Below, one piece after another: positions 25,658 through 32,817 of a stretch of 64,000 bases of DNA. Each line of letters opens with the position of its first letter. Position 1 is the stretch's first letter. This DNA comes from Thalassospira marina. Its GTDB lineage: Bacteria > Pseudomonadota > Alphaproteobacteria > Rhodospirillales > Thalassospiraceae. The stretch is from the NCBI RefSeq assembly GCF_002844375.1, contig NZ_CP024199.1:1376001-1440000 (forward strand). The letters run 5' to 3'. Position numbers and translations under genes: made by a program. Under the pieces are notes generated by a model, which was not told where the DNA came from, did not search any database, and was given only the letters and a program-made list of their open reading frames with translations.

Positions 25658-26500
25658 TTGCCAAACATAATGCGAAATGCGGCAGGCCGTTATGCAACAA
25701 TTGCGGCCGCGGTGGTATTGGGGGCTGCGCTGGGTGGTTGTAGCGCACAGGCAGGACCTTCACCGGCGGCAAATGGTCTGGTTTCGCATGTCGCGGAATA
25801 TCGGCTGCGCCTGATTTCGACCAGCGCGAACAGTTCGGTTATTGCTGCGCGCGGGGCATTTGGCTTCCGGTTTGAAAAGGTCTGTGACGGCTGGATTTCG
25901 GAATTGCGCAATTCGCTGATTTTGCAGGGGCCGCAGGGAAGTGCGATCAATTCATCCTACAGCATGACCCAGTGGGAAGATTTCGCGGCAAAACATTACC
26001 GGTTCCGTGTGCGTGATTTTCAGGATGGTTACCTGACCGACGAGGTAAACGGCAACGCCGAACGCCAGGATGACAAGGTTGTCGTGCATTACGAAAAACC
26101 GGTTGATGTCACCGAAGAACTGCCTGTTGATACCCTGTTTCCGACCCAGCATTCCATCAAACTGTTGCAGCATGCCATTGATGGCGATGTCTTTGCCAGC
26201 GACCGGGTTTTTGATGGCGGGGGCGATACACCGACCTATCAGATTTCAGCCGTTGTCTCCGGCGCGATGGATGCGGACAATAAGGCACGCGATGAAAACC
26301 ATATCGCAGACAAGCCGTTTCACCGCATCAGCATGGCGTTTTTCCCGATTGATAGCGACGATGACCGCCCGGCTTATGAAATGTCGATTGATTACGGCAA
26401 AAACGGCGTTGCCCAGGGGCTGGTGCAAAATTACGGCGATTTCAAATTGCAGGGTGATCTGATCCGCGTGCGCGAATTGCCTGCGCCGCAATGTGATTAA
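25658..26500 (+). CDS. EipB-like envelope protein (DUF1849)
   Basis: About 280 residues. The sequence matches the DUF1849/EipB family of alphaproteobacterial envelope integrity proteins, which fold as a beta-spiral. Two cysteines, in FEKVCDGWIS near residue 75 and in the C-terminal PAPQCD, match the conserved disulfide pair of Brucella EipB. The N-terminus has a lipobox-like LGAALGGC (Cys28), so this copy may be a lipoprotein, unlike the soluble periplasmic EipB. The start is TTG at 25658, placed by a GGAGAG five bases upstream; an ATG at 25670 is the alternative. It is coupled to the SPOR lipoprotein. Confidence 0.87.
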   Translation: MPNIMRNAAGRYATIAAAVVLGAALGGCSAQAGPSPAANGLVSHVAEYRLRLISTSANSSVIAARGAFGFRFEKVCDGWISELRNSLILQGPQGSAINSSYSMTQWEDFAAKHYRFRVRDFQDGYLTDEVNGNAERQDDKVVVHYEKPVDVTEELPVDTLFPTQHSIKLLQHAIDGDVFASDRVFDGGGDTPTYQISAVVSGAMDADNKARDENHIADKPFHRISMAFFPIDSDDDRPAYEMSIDYGKNGVAQGLVQNYGDFKLQGDLIRVRELPAPQCD

Positions 26501-26570
26501 AGGGCTTTAAGCTGCCCGTGATCGGGTCGGCATGTGCGACCCGCCATATGGGGCAGGCAGATGATCAAAT

Positions 26571-26612
26571 AAAATGGCCTGCCGCATCCCGATGACGGCA
26601 GGCCATTTCTTT
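26571..26612. terminator. Bidirectional terminator
   Basis: The long stem AAATGGCCTGCCG/CGGCAGGCCATTT (about 13 bp) has an A-run on one side and T-run on the other. It separates the convergent EipB-like and ArsR genes. Confidence 0.92.
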
Positions 26613-26639
26613 TATGCCTGGGATGCGCGCATGCCCGTT

Positions 26640-26966
26640 TTATGCGACGTCACTTTCCTCTGTGTCGATGCAGTAAAGCTCGTAGAGGGTTTTGATAACG
26701 CGGATGGCTTCATCACCGTGCAGGGAATAATAGATTGTCTGTGCTTCGCGCCGCGTCTTGACCAACTGGTCCCGCCGCAATCTGGCAAGATGCTGGGAAA
26801 GCGCAGACTGGCTGAGCCCGATGATCCGTTCAAGTTCACCCACGGATCGCTCGCCATTATGCAACTGGCACAGGATCATTAACCGGCTCTGGTTGCTCAT
26901 AGCTTTGAGAAGCCCACTAGCCCGTTCGGCCTGTTGTTCTAGTTCTTTTATTTCCATTTGCCTCAC
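26640..26966 (-). CDS. ArsR family repressor with BigR/SqrR-type cysteine pair
   Basis: The 108-residue winged-helix repressor has SQSALSQHLARLRRDQLVKTRREAQTIYYSL as its recognition helix and wing. It carries Cys33 in LMILCQL and Cys99 in LYELYCID, 66 residues apart. That is the spacing of the two cysteines that form the sulfur bridge in BigR and SqrR, which sense persulfide. No metal-site CxC motif is seen. The start may be the GTG at 26966 or an ATG at 26957. No sulfide:quinone reductase or persulfide dioxygenase lies adjacent, so the target is unknown. A strong palindrome sits about 31 bp upstream. Confidence 0.88.
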   Translation of the reverse strand: MRQMEIKELEQQAERASGLLKAMSNQSRLMILCQLHNGERSVGELERIIGLSQSALSQHLARLRRDQLVKTRREAQTIYYSLHGDEAIRVIKTLYELYCIDTEESDVA

Positions 26967-26997
26967 TTCATCCCGGATTTACTCCCGGTTGCGAAAG

Positions 26998-27022
26998 TGT
27001 GATAGTTTACCCCGCTATCACA
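26998..27022. promoter_or_regulatory. Probable ArsR operator
   Basis: A perfect 8-bp inverted repeat (TGTGATAG-N9-CTATCACA) begins 32 bp upstream of the ArsR start. ArsR proteins bind about 20-25-bp dyads near their own promoters. The TGTGA/TCACA ends resemble CRP half-sites, but the 15-bp gap between them is wrong for CRP. Confidence 0.65.
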
Positions 27023-27137
27023 GATGAGACTATGCTCATTTTTTCACAACCATGGCGTTTTATAGACTTATGGGGATAAGCGCAATCCCGTACGCGCTGA
27101 AAATGCTGTTCTAAAGTATCGTCTTTTACCTGTTTGA

Positions 27138-27152
27138 GCAGGTGCCACCTGC
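27138..27152. promoter_or_regulatory. 15-bp palindrome
   Basis: GCAGGTG-C-CACCTGC is a perfect palindrome with 7-bp arms around a single central base, in the same gene-free block. It resembles an operator half-site pair, and the binding protein is unknown. Confidence 0.45.
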
Positions 27153-27160
27153 GAATTGGG

Positions 27161-27206
27161 AATTTTGACATTATTTTACGGCCATTTCCGGAAAACTGTC
27201 AAAATT
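27161..27206. other. 46-bp inverted repeat with 10-bp perfect arms
   Basis: AATTTTGACA and TGTCAAAATT flank a 26-bp interior that is itself partly symmetrical (TTTTACGG...CCGGAAAA). It is AT-rich at the ends. It could be a cruciform or RNA hairpin, or an operator. Confidence 0.5.
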
Positions 27207-27432
27207 GGACTTTGGTAGAGTTTATTTGCAGTTGCGTGTGGTCTATGCCAGGGCAGGTTACGCCAAACGGCGCAATGAAGGGTTAAATTGCAATCGTTTC
27301 TTCGTTGCGTCAACCCAAGTGTTACGTAAGGTTACAAGAAGCCGCGCCTGTGGCGACATGCCGCAGGTGAATGCCCGTGTGATGTGCACATATGCAGGGG
27401 CAGGCACAAAAAACGGGAGGCAGCAGACAGAA

Positions 27433-28362
27433 ATGGCAACATTGTTTGTCACGCATCGGGCCTGTATCGAACATGATCCGGGGCCTGGCCACCCCGAACA
27501 GCCAGACCGCCTGCGGGTGATCCAGCGTGTGCTGGAGGCCGAGGAATTCATGTTCCTGCATCGGGAGGAGGCCACGCGCGCCGATATCGACCTGATCAAA
27601 AAGGTGCATGACCCGGCCTATGTGGACCGTATTTTTGCCGCCATCCCGGCCAAGGGCGAAATATCGCTTGATGGCGATACCTATATTTCACCGGCATCGG
27701 GCGAGGCGGCCCTGCGTGCGGCAGGGGGCGCATGTGTTGCCGTGGATGCGGTGATGCAGGGCCACGAACGCAATGCCTTTGTCGGGGTGCGCCCGCCCGG
27801 TCACCATGCCGAATATGAACGCGCAATGGGCTTTTGCCTGTTTAACAATGCGGCGGTGGCAGCCCATTATGCGCGCGAAAAATACGGCATCAAACGGGTG
27901 GCGGTGATGGATTTCGACGTGCATCACGGCAATGGCACCCAGGACCTGTTTTATCACGACCCGGACCTTTTTTATTGTTCGACACATCAATGGCCGCTTT
28001 ACCCCGGCACGGGTGATCCGATGGATCGGGGCTGCGCAAATAACATTCTTAACGTTGCGCTTTCCGCCGGGGCGGCAACGGCCGAGCTGCAAACGGCCTT
28101 TCAGGATTATGTCATTCCGGGGCTGACGGGGTTTGCACCGGAGCTTCTGATAATCTCGGCGGGTTTTGATGCCCATCGCAATGACCCGCTGGCGGGATTG
28201 TCGCTGGTGGAAAGCGATTTTACCTGGATGACCGAACAGCTTTTGGCAGTGGCGGCCCAATGCTGCGAGAACCGGGTCGTGTCGATTCTGGAAGGCGGGT
28301 ATGATTTGCCGTCGCTGGCATCCTCGGTGCTCGCACATGTGCGTGCCCTGATGATGGGATAA
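27433..28362 (+). CDS. Histone deacetylase family protein
   Basis: The 309-residue zinc amidohydrolase of the arginase-deacetylase fold resembles class II HDACs and acetylpolyamine amidohydrolases. RPPGHHAEYERAMGFCLFNNAAVAA carries the paired catalytic histidines. DFDVHHGNGTQDLFY and ISAGFDAHRNDPLAG supply the zinc-binding Asp/His set. Bacterial substrates are usually acetylpolyamines or acetyl-lysine, so the target is uncertain. The ATG at 27433 is chosen as the conserved start; a GGGAGG lies about 12 nt upstream, rather far. It precedes xseB-ispA-dxs, a conserved order in alphaproteobacteria. Confidence 0.9.
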   Translation: MATLFVTHRACIEHDPGPGHPEQPDRLRVIQRVLEAEEFMFLHREEATRADIDLIKKVHDPAYVDRIFAAIPAKGEISLDGDTYISPASGEAALRAAGGACVAVDAVMQGHERNAFVGVRPPGHHAEYERAMGFCLFNNAAVAAHYAREKYGIKRVAVMDFDVHHGNGTQDLFYHDPDLFYCSTHQWPLYPGTGDPMDRGCANNILNVALSAGAATAELQTAFQDYVIPGLTGFAPELLIISAGFDAHRNDPLAGLSLVESDFTWMTEQLLAVAAQCCENRVVSILEGGYDLPSLASSVLAHVRALMMG

Positions 28363-28486
28363 TATCGCGCCGATATCGCGTGTTTGGGTGCAATTGGCGT
28401 GTTACGCGAAAAGAACGGCAGGGCTTTGTGTTGCCCTGCTGTTTCCTTGCGCGTAAACTCCGCCCAGCCAATAAAAAGGAGCAAAC

Positions 28487-28744
28487 ATGTCGGACGCAAA
28501 TCCTGTAATACCCGAAGATATCGCCAAACTGAGCTTTGAGGAGGCCCTGGGCCAGCTTGAAAATCTGGTGCGGCAGCTTGAACAGGGGCAGGTGGGCCTT
28601 GATGACGCGATTGCATCCTATGAACGTGGGGCCGCGTTAAAGCGTCATTGCGCTGACAAATTGCGGGCTGCTGAAGAACGCATCGAAAAGATTACCCTGG
28701 GTGCCGATGGCCGCCCAAGCGCAACAGCTACCGAAATCGAATAA
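28487..28744 (+). CDS. xseB: Exodeoxyribonuclease VII small subunit
   Basis: This 85-residue helical protein begins its conserved part at LSFEEALGQLENLVRQLEQGQVGLDDAIASYERGAALKRHCADKL, the full XseB signature. It binds XseA to form a nuclease that degrades single-stranded DNA from either end. XseA is not in the window. A strong AAAGGAG site lies before the ATG at 28487. ispA starts 23 bp after the stop. Confidence 0.96.
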   Translation: MSDANPVIPEDIAKLSFEEALGQLENLVRQLEQGQVGLDDAIASYERGAALKRHCADKLRAAEERIEKITLGADGRPSATATEIE

Positions 28745-28767
28745 CCACATTCAAGGCGGAGTCCCAG

Positions 28768-29661
28768 GTGAGCTATGACCTGATTTCTGCGCTGGGAGAG
28801 GCTTCTGCCGATCTTGGCGACATGCTTGACAAGATCCTGCCCCGTCCCGATGGACAGATTGAAGAACGCCTGTTTGAAGCCATGCGGTATTCCACCATGG
28901 GCGAAGGCAAACGGCTGCGCCCGTTTCTGGTGATGGCATCGTCCGGGCTGTTTAAAGTTTCGCGGACATCGGCATTGCGCGTGGCCGCCGCGATTGAAAT
29001 GGTCCATACCTATTCGCTGATCCATGATGATCTGCCTGCCATGGATAATGACGATTTGCGTCGCGGCAAGCCGAGCTGCCACAAGCAGTTTGACGAGGCA
29101 ACCGCCATACTGGCCGGTGATGCCCTGCTGACCCAGGCATTTGAAGTGCTGGCTGATGAAGAAACCCACCCTGATCCGCGTGTCTGCACCCAGCTTGTGC
29201 GTGCCATGGCGCGCGCGGCAGGCCCTTACGGCATGGTGGGCGGACAGATGATTGATCTGGCCGGCGAAGGGAAAAGCCTGAGCGAAACACAGGTAACGCA
29301 TTTGCACCTGCTGAAAACCGGGCGCATGTTTGCCTTTGCCTGCGAAGCCGGGGCGATTTTGGGCAAAGCCCCCACCAGCATGCGTATGGGGCTTCGGGCC
29401 TATGCCCATGACATGGGCCTTGCCTTCCAGATCAAGGATGACCTGCTCGATGTGGAAGCCAGCAGCGATGATTTGGGCAAAACCGCAGGCAAGGATGCCG
29501 AGCAGGAAAAATCCACCTATGTAAAGCTTTTGGGCCTGGAACAGGCGCGCGAGCAGGCACAGATGCTGTGTGATCAGGCCATTCATCATCTTGATGCGTT
29601 TGATGGCGAGGCAGAACCGCTTCGTGCCGTTGCCCGCTTTGTGATTGATCGCAAACGTTAA
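28768..29661 (+). CDS. ispA: Polyprenyl (farnesyl) diphosphate synthase
   Basis: The 297-residue trans-prenyltransferase condenses DMAPP and IPP to geranyl and farnesyl diphosphate. The first Asp-rich motif is LIHDDLPAMDND and the second is QIKDDLLD; GKRLRPFLV is the substrate-binding stretch. These are the features of the FPP synthase class. The start is the GTG at 28768, preceded by GGCGGAG. It sits between xseB and, after one hydrolase gene, dxs, so isoprenoid supply genes are grouped. Confidence 0.95.
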   Translation: MSYDLISALGEASADLGDMLDKILPRPDGQIEERLFEAMRYSTMGEGKRLRPFLVMASSGLFKVSRTSALRVAAAIEMVHTYSLIHDDLPAMDNDDLRRGKPSCHKQFDEATAILAGDALLTQAFEVLADEETHPDPRVCTQLVRAMARAAGPYGMVGGQMIDLAGEGKSLSETQVTHLHLLKTGRMFAFACEAGAILGKAPTSMRMGLRAYAHDMGLAFQIKDDLLDVEASSDDLGKTAGKDAEQEKSTYVKLLGLEQAREQAQMLCDQAIHHLDAFDGEAEPLRAVARFVIDRKR

Positions 29662-29687
29662 GCAAAGCGCGGATTGAAGGCGGATCA

Positions 29688-30650
29688 ATGCCCGATACAC
29701 AGGATAAGCCCGCCTATAGTGCAGGTTTTCGCGACCGGATTTTTGACAAGGATCCGTTCCCGCTGGCTTTGTGGTACCCGGCTGTGGGCGAGGAAACACC
29801 CGTTCGCCATATGGGGGTTGCCAGCAAGGTCGCCCGCAATGCCGAATTTGCGCTAGGTGGGCCGTTTCCGCTGGTGATCATTTCGCATGGTTCGGAAGGG
29901 CACCGTTTTGTGCATTTCTGGCTGGCGGAACATCTGGCGCGACGCGGCTATATTGTTGCCGCCCCCCAGCATGAAGGCGACAATTACATTGATGCCGGTG
30001 ATGCTCGGTCGCTGACCATTATCGAACGGCGCCCGTTCGAGGTAAGCCAGGCGCTGGATTTGATTTTGGCGCGCGAGGATATCGCCCCGCATATCGATCA
30101 AGGCCGCATTACCGCCCTTGGCCATTCGGCTGGTGGGGCAACGGTTTTGAAACTGGCAGGCTGGCAGTTTGATGCCGGGGAATGGCAGCGTTATTGCGAG
30201 ATCAACCACGAATCTGATCGCGTGATTTGCGAATTTGTACCTGGCGACCATGATTTGAACCGCCTGGCTGGCAGCCACGGTGCCCCGATTGTACCGGCAC
30301 GCGATGGGCGGATATCGGCCATCATTGCCATTGCACCGGCCTTTGGTGTGGCGGCAACCCCGGCGGGGTTTGAAGGTGTGGATATTCCCATGCTGGTGAT
30401 CGAGGCGGATACTGATGAAGTGTTGCTGCATGATGTTAACGCTGCCCGCTTTCGCGAATTATTGCGCGGCAGGGCCCGTTTTGTGCGGGTAAAGGGGGCC
30501 GGGCATTATTCGTTTTTGCCGCCCTGTACGGAATATATTGCGCAAAATTTTCCGCATTTGTGCCGGGATTTTGGCCGGGAAAGACACCAGATCCATGACA
30601 GCGTAAAGCAGCTTGTTGCGCACTTTTTGGATCGTGTTCACGCGGGCTGA
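29688..30650 (+). CDS. Alpha/beta hydrolase (dienelactone hydrolase-like)
   Basis: This 320-residue alpha/beta hydrolase shows an oxyanion-hole segment VIISHGSEGH, the nucleophile elbow GHSAGG near residue 146, an Asp in MLVIEADTDEVLLH and a C-terminal His in VKGAGHYSF. It resembles predicted dienelactone hydrolases and the platelet-activating-factor acetylhydrolase-like group. The substrate is unknown. It lies 26 bp after ispA and 131 bp before dxs, so it interrupts the usual ispA-dxs neighbourhood. Confidence 0.85.
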   Translation: MPDTQDKPAYSAGFRDRIFDKDPFPLALWYPAVGEETPVRHMGVASKVARNAEFALGGPFPLVIISHGSEGHRFVHFWLAEHLARRGYIVAAPQHEGDNYIDAGDARSLTIIERRPFEVSQALDLILAREDIAPHIDQGRITALGHSAGGATVLKLAGWQFDAGEWQRYCEINHESDRVICEFVPGDHDLNRLAGSHGAPIVPARDGRISAIIAIAPAFGVAATPAGFEGVDIPMLVIEADTDEVLLHDVNAARFRELLRGRARFVRVKGAGHYSFLPPCTEYIAQNFPHLCRDFGRERHQIHDSVKQLVAHFLDRVHAG

Positions 30651-30781
30651 TTTTGGCGCAATTTCGGGGTCGCTAATTTTGTGCAACCCCGCTATTTTAC
30701 GCCCCTTGCAATGGGATCACCAAAGCGTCACCCTGTTGTCATGAAATTCAACGCTGAGAGAACACAAAAATCGAGTTCGGC

Positions 30782-32698
30782 ATGACCACCTCCAAGACCC
30801 CGCTGCTTGACACTGTTACGATCCCGTCAGACCTGCGCAAGTTGCAGCCAGCCCAATTGCGCCAGCTTGCCGATGAATTGCGACAGGAAACCATTGATGC
30901 CGTCTCGGTCACCGGGGGGCATCTGGGGGCTGGGCTGGGTGTGGTCGAATTGACCGTTGCCATCCATTACCTGTTTGATACCCCGCATGACCGGGTGATC
31001 TGGGATGTGGGGCACCAGTGCTATCCGCATAAAATTCTGACCGGGCGGCGCGACCGTATTCGCACCCTGCGTCAGGGTGGCGGTCTTTCCGGTTTTACCA
31101 AACGTTCGGAATCCGAATATGACCCGTTTGGTGCGGGCCATAGCTCAACCTCAATTTCGGCGGGTCTGGGCATGGCAGTTGCCAACCAGCTATCGGATGA
31201 CAAACGCAAAAACGTGATTGCCGTGATCGGCGATGGTGCGATGAGTGCGGGTATGGCCTATGAAGCCATGAACAATGCTGCGGCCACCGATCAGCGCCTG
31301 ATTGTGATTTTGAACGACAATGACATGTCGATTGCCCCGCCGGTAGGCTCCATGTCGGGGTATCTGTCCCGTCTGATTTCGGGCAAAAGTTACCAGGGCT
31401 TGCGCAATGCGGCCAAGGGCCTGACCAAACATCTGCCCCGCCAGATCGAGGAAGCCGCCCGCAAGATTGAAGAATATACCCGTGGCATGATGACCGGGGG
31501 CACCCTGTTTGAAGAAATGGGTTTCTTCTATGTCGGGCCGATTGACGGGCATAATCTGGATCATTTGCTGCCGGTTCTGAAAAATGTACGCGATGCCGAC
31601 CTTGATGGTCCGATCCTGATCCACGCTGTGACGCAGAAGGGCAAGGGCTATGCCCCGGCGGAACATGCGGCGGACAAATATCATGGCGTTGCCAAGTTTG
31701 ACGTGGTGACGGGCAAGCAGGCCAAGCCGACCCCCAATGCACCATCCTACACTAAGGTTTACGGTGAAACGCTGGTCAAGCTGGGCCAGAAGGATGAAAA
31801 GGTAACGGCGATTACCGCTGCCATGCCGTCAGGCACGGGGGTTAACCTGTTTGCTGATGCGTTCCCGGAACGCTCCTTTGATGTGGGGATTGCCGAACAG
31901 CATGCCGTAACCTTTGCTGCCGGTATGGCATGCGAAGGCTACAAACCGTTTTGCACCATTTATTCCACCTTCCTGCAGCGCGGTTATGACCAGCTGGTGC
32001 ATGATGTGGTGGTCCAGAACCTGCCGGTGCGTTTCGCACTGGACCGGGCCGGTCTGGTGGGGGCGGATGGGGCAACCCATGCCGGGGCCTATGACCTGGC
32101 CTATCTGGGATGTTTGCCCAATATCGTGCTGATGGCCCCGGCGGATGAAGCCGAACTGGTCCATATGACCACCACGGCCTGGGCCATTGATGACCGCCCC
32201 AGCGCGTTTCGTTATCCGCGCGGCGAAGGTGTGGGTGTTGAACTGCCTGCCGAAGGCCAGGTTCTGGAAATTGGCAAGGGGCGCGTTTTGCGCGAAGGCA
32301 GCAAGATTGCCATTCTGTCTTACGGTACCCGCCTTGCTGAATCCCTTTCTGCGGCCGAGGATCTGGCTGCACGTGGCCTTTCAACCACGGTGGCCGATGC
32401 CCGCTTTGCCAAGCCGCTGGATGGCGAGCTGATTGAAAAGCTGGCACGCAACCACGAAGTGCTGATTACGATCGAAGAAGGGTCGATTGGCGGCTTTGGT
32501 GCGCTGGTATTGCAGCATATGGCAGGGCATGGCCTGCTGGATCTGGGCCTGAAGGTTCGGACCATGACTTTGCCTGATACGCTGCTTGATCATGACAAAC
32601 CCGAAAAACAATATGCCGAAGCAGGGCTTGATGCTGCCGCAATTGTCAGCACCGCACTGGCAGCATTGGGCCTCGATGAAAGCAAGGCACGGGCCTGA
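30782..32698 (+). CDS. dxs: 1-deoxy-D-xylulose-5-phosphate synthase
   Basis: DXS condenses pyruvate and glyceraldehyde 3-phosphate with thiamine diphosphate, the first step of the MEP pathway. The 638 residues are full length. IGDGAMSAGMAYEAMNNAA and LNDNDMSIAPPVG form the ThDP/Mg site, and FDVGIAEQHAVTFAAGMA is the conserved transketolase-like motif with the catalytic Glu. Together with ispA it provides precursors for ubiquinone and undecaprenyl phosphate. A bidirectional terminator follows. Confidence 0.97.
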   Translation: MTTSKTPLLDTVTIPSDLRKLQPAQLRQLADELRQETIDAVSVTGGHLGAGLGVVELTVAIHYLFDTPHDRVIWDVGHQCYPHKILTGRRDRIRTLRQGGGLSGFTKRSESEYDPFGAGHSSTSISAGLGMAVANQLSDDKRKNVIAVIGDGAMSAGMAYEAMNNAAATDQRLIVILNDNDMSIAPPVGSMSGYLSRLISGKSYQGLRNAAKGLTKHLPRQIEEAARKIEEYTRGMMTGGTLFEEMGFFYVGPIDGHNLDHLLPVLKNVRDADLDGPILIHAVTQKGKGYAPAEHAADKYHGVAKFDVVTGKQAKPTPNAPSYTKVYGETLVKLGQKDEKVTAITAAMPSGTGVNLFADAFPERSFDVGIAEQHAVTFAAGMACEGYKPFCTIYSTFLQRGYDQLVHDVVVQNLPVRFALDRAGLVGADGATHAGAYDLAYLGCLPNIVLMAPADEAELVHMTTTAWAIDDRPSAFRYPRGEGVGVELPAEGQVLEIGKGRVLREGSKIAILSYGTRLAESLSAAEDLAARGLSTTVADARFAKPLDGELIEKLARNHEVLITIEEGSIGGFGALVLQHMAGHGLLDLGLKVRTMTLPDTLLDHDKPEKQYAEAGLDAAAIVSTALAALGLDESKARA

Positions 32699-32752
32699 TT
32701 TTAAGTTATCCCATGGCCTGATTGGCCGTTGGCAAACACCTATCGCGCACAT

Positions 32753-32790
32753 AAAAACGCCACCCGGTTTTTCGGGTGGCGTTTTGTTTT
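32753..32790. terminator. Bidirectional terminator between dxs and the TonB receptor
   Basis: A 13-bp stem AAAACGCCACCCG/CGGGTGGCGTTTT with a T-rich loop has A and T runs on either side. It lies between convergent genes. Confidence 0.93.
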
Positions 32791-32817
32791 TGGGTGCTGT
32801 GCCTGTTGGCAGGGTGA

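Larger units (their letters stand above)
26967..27432. other. Gene-free, palindrome-rich intergenic region
   Basis: These 466 bp lie between the divergent ArsR and HDAC-like genes. They contain three separate inverted repeats (26998-27022, 27138-27152, 27161-27206). A plus-strand frame from 27205 joins the HDAC-like gene but has no family content before its ATG at 27433. I see no supported coding gene here; promoters and perhaps a small RNA are possible. Confidence 0.5.

Noticed and set aside
26998..27022. CRP/FNR-type site (TGTGA...TCACA)
   Set aside because: The two halves are 15 bp apart instead of 6, so it fits a different dyad-binding protein, probably the adjacent ArsR repressor.
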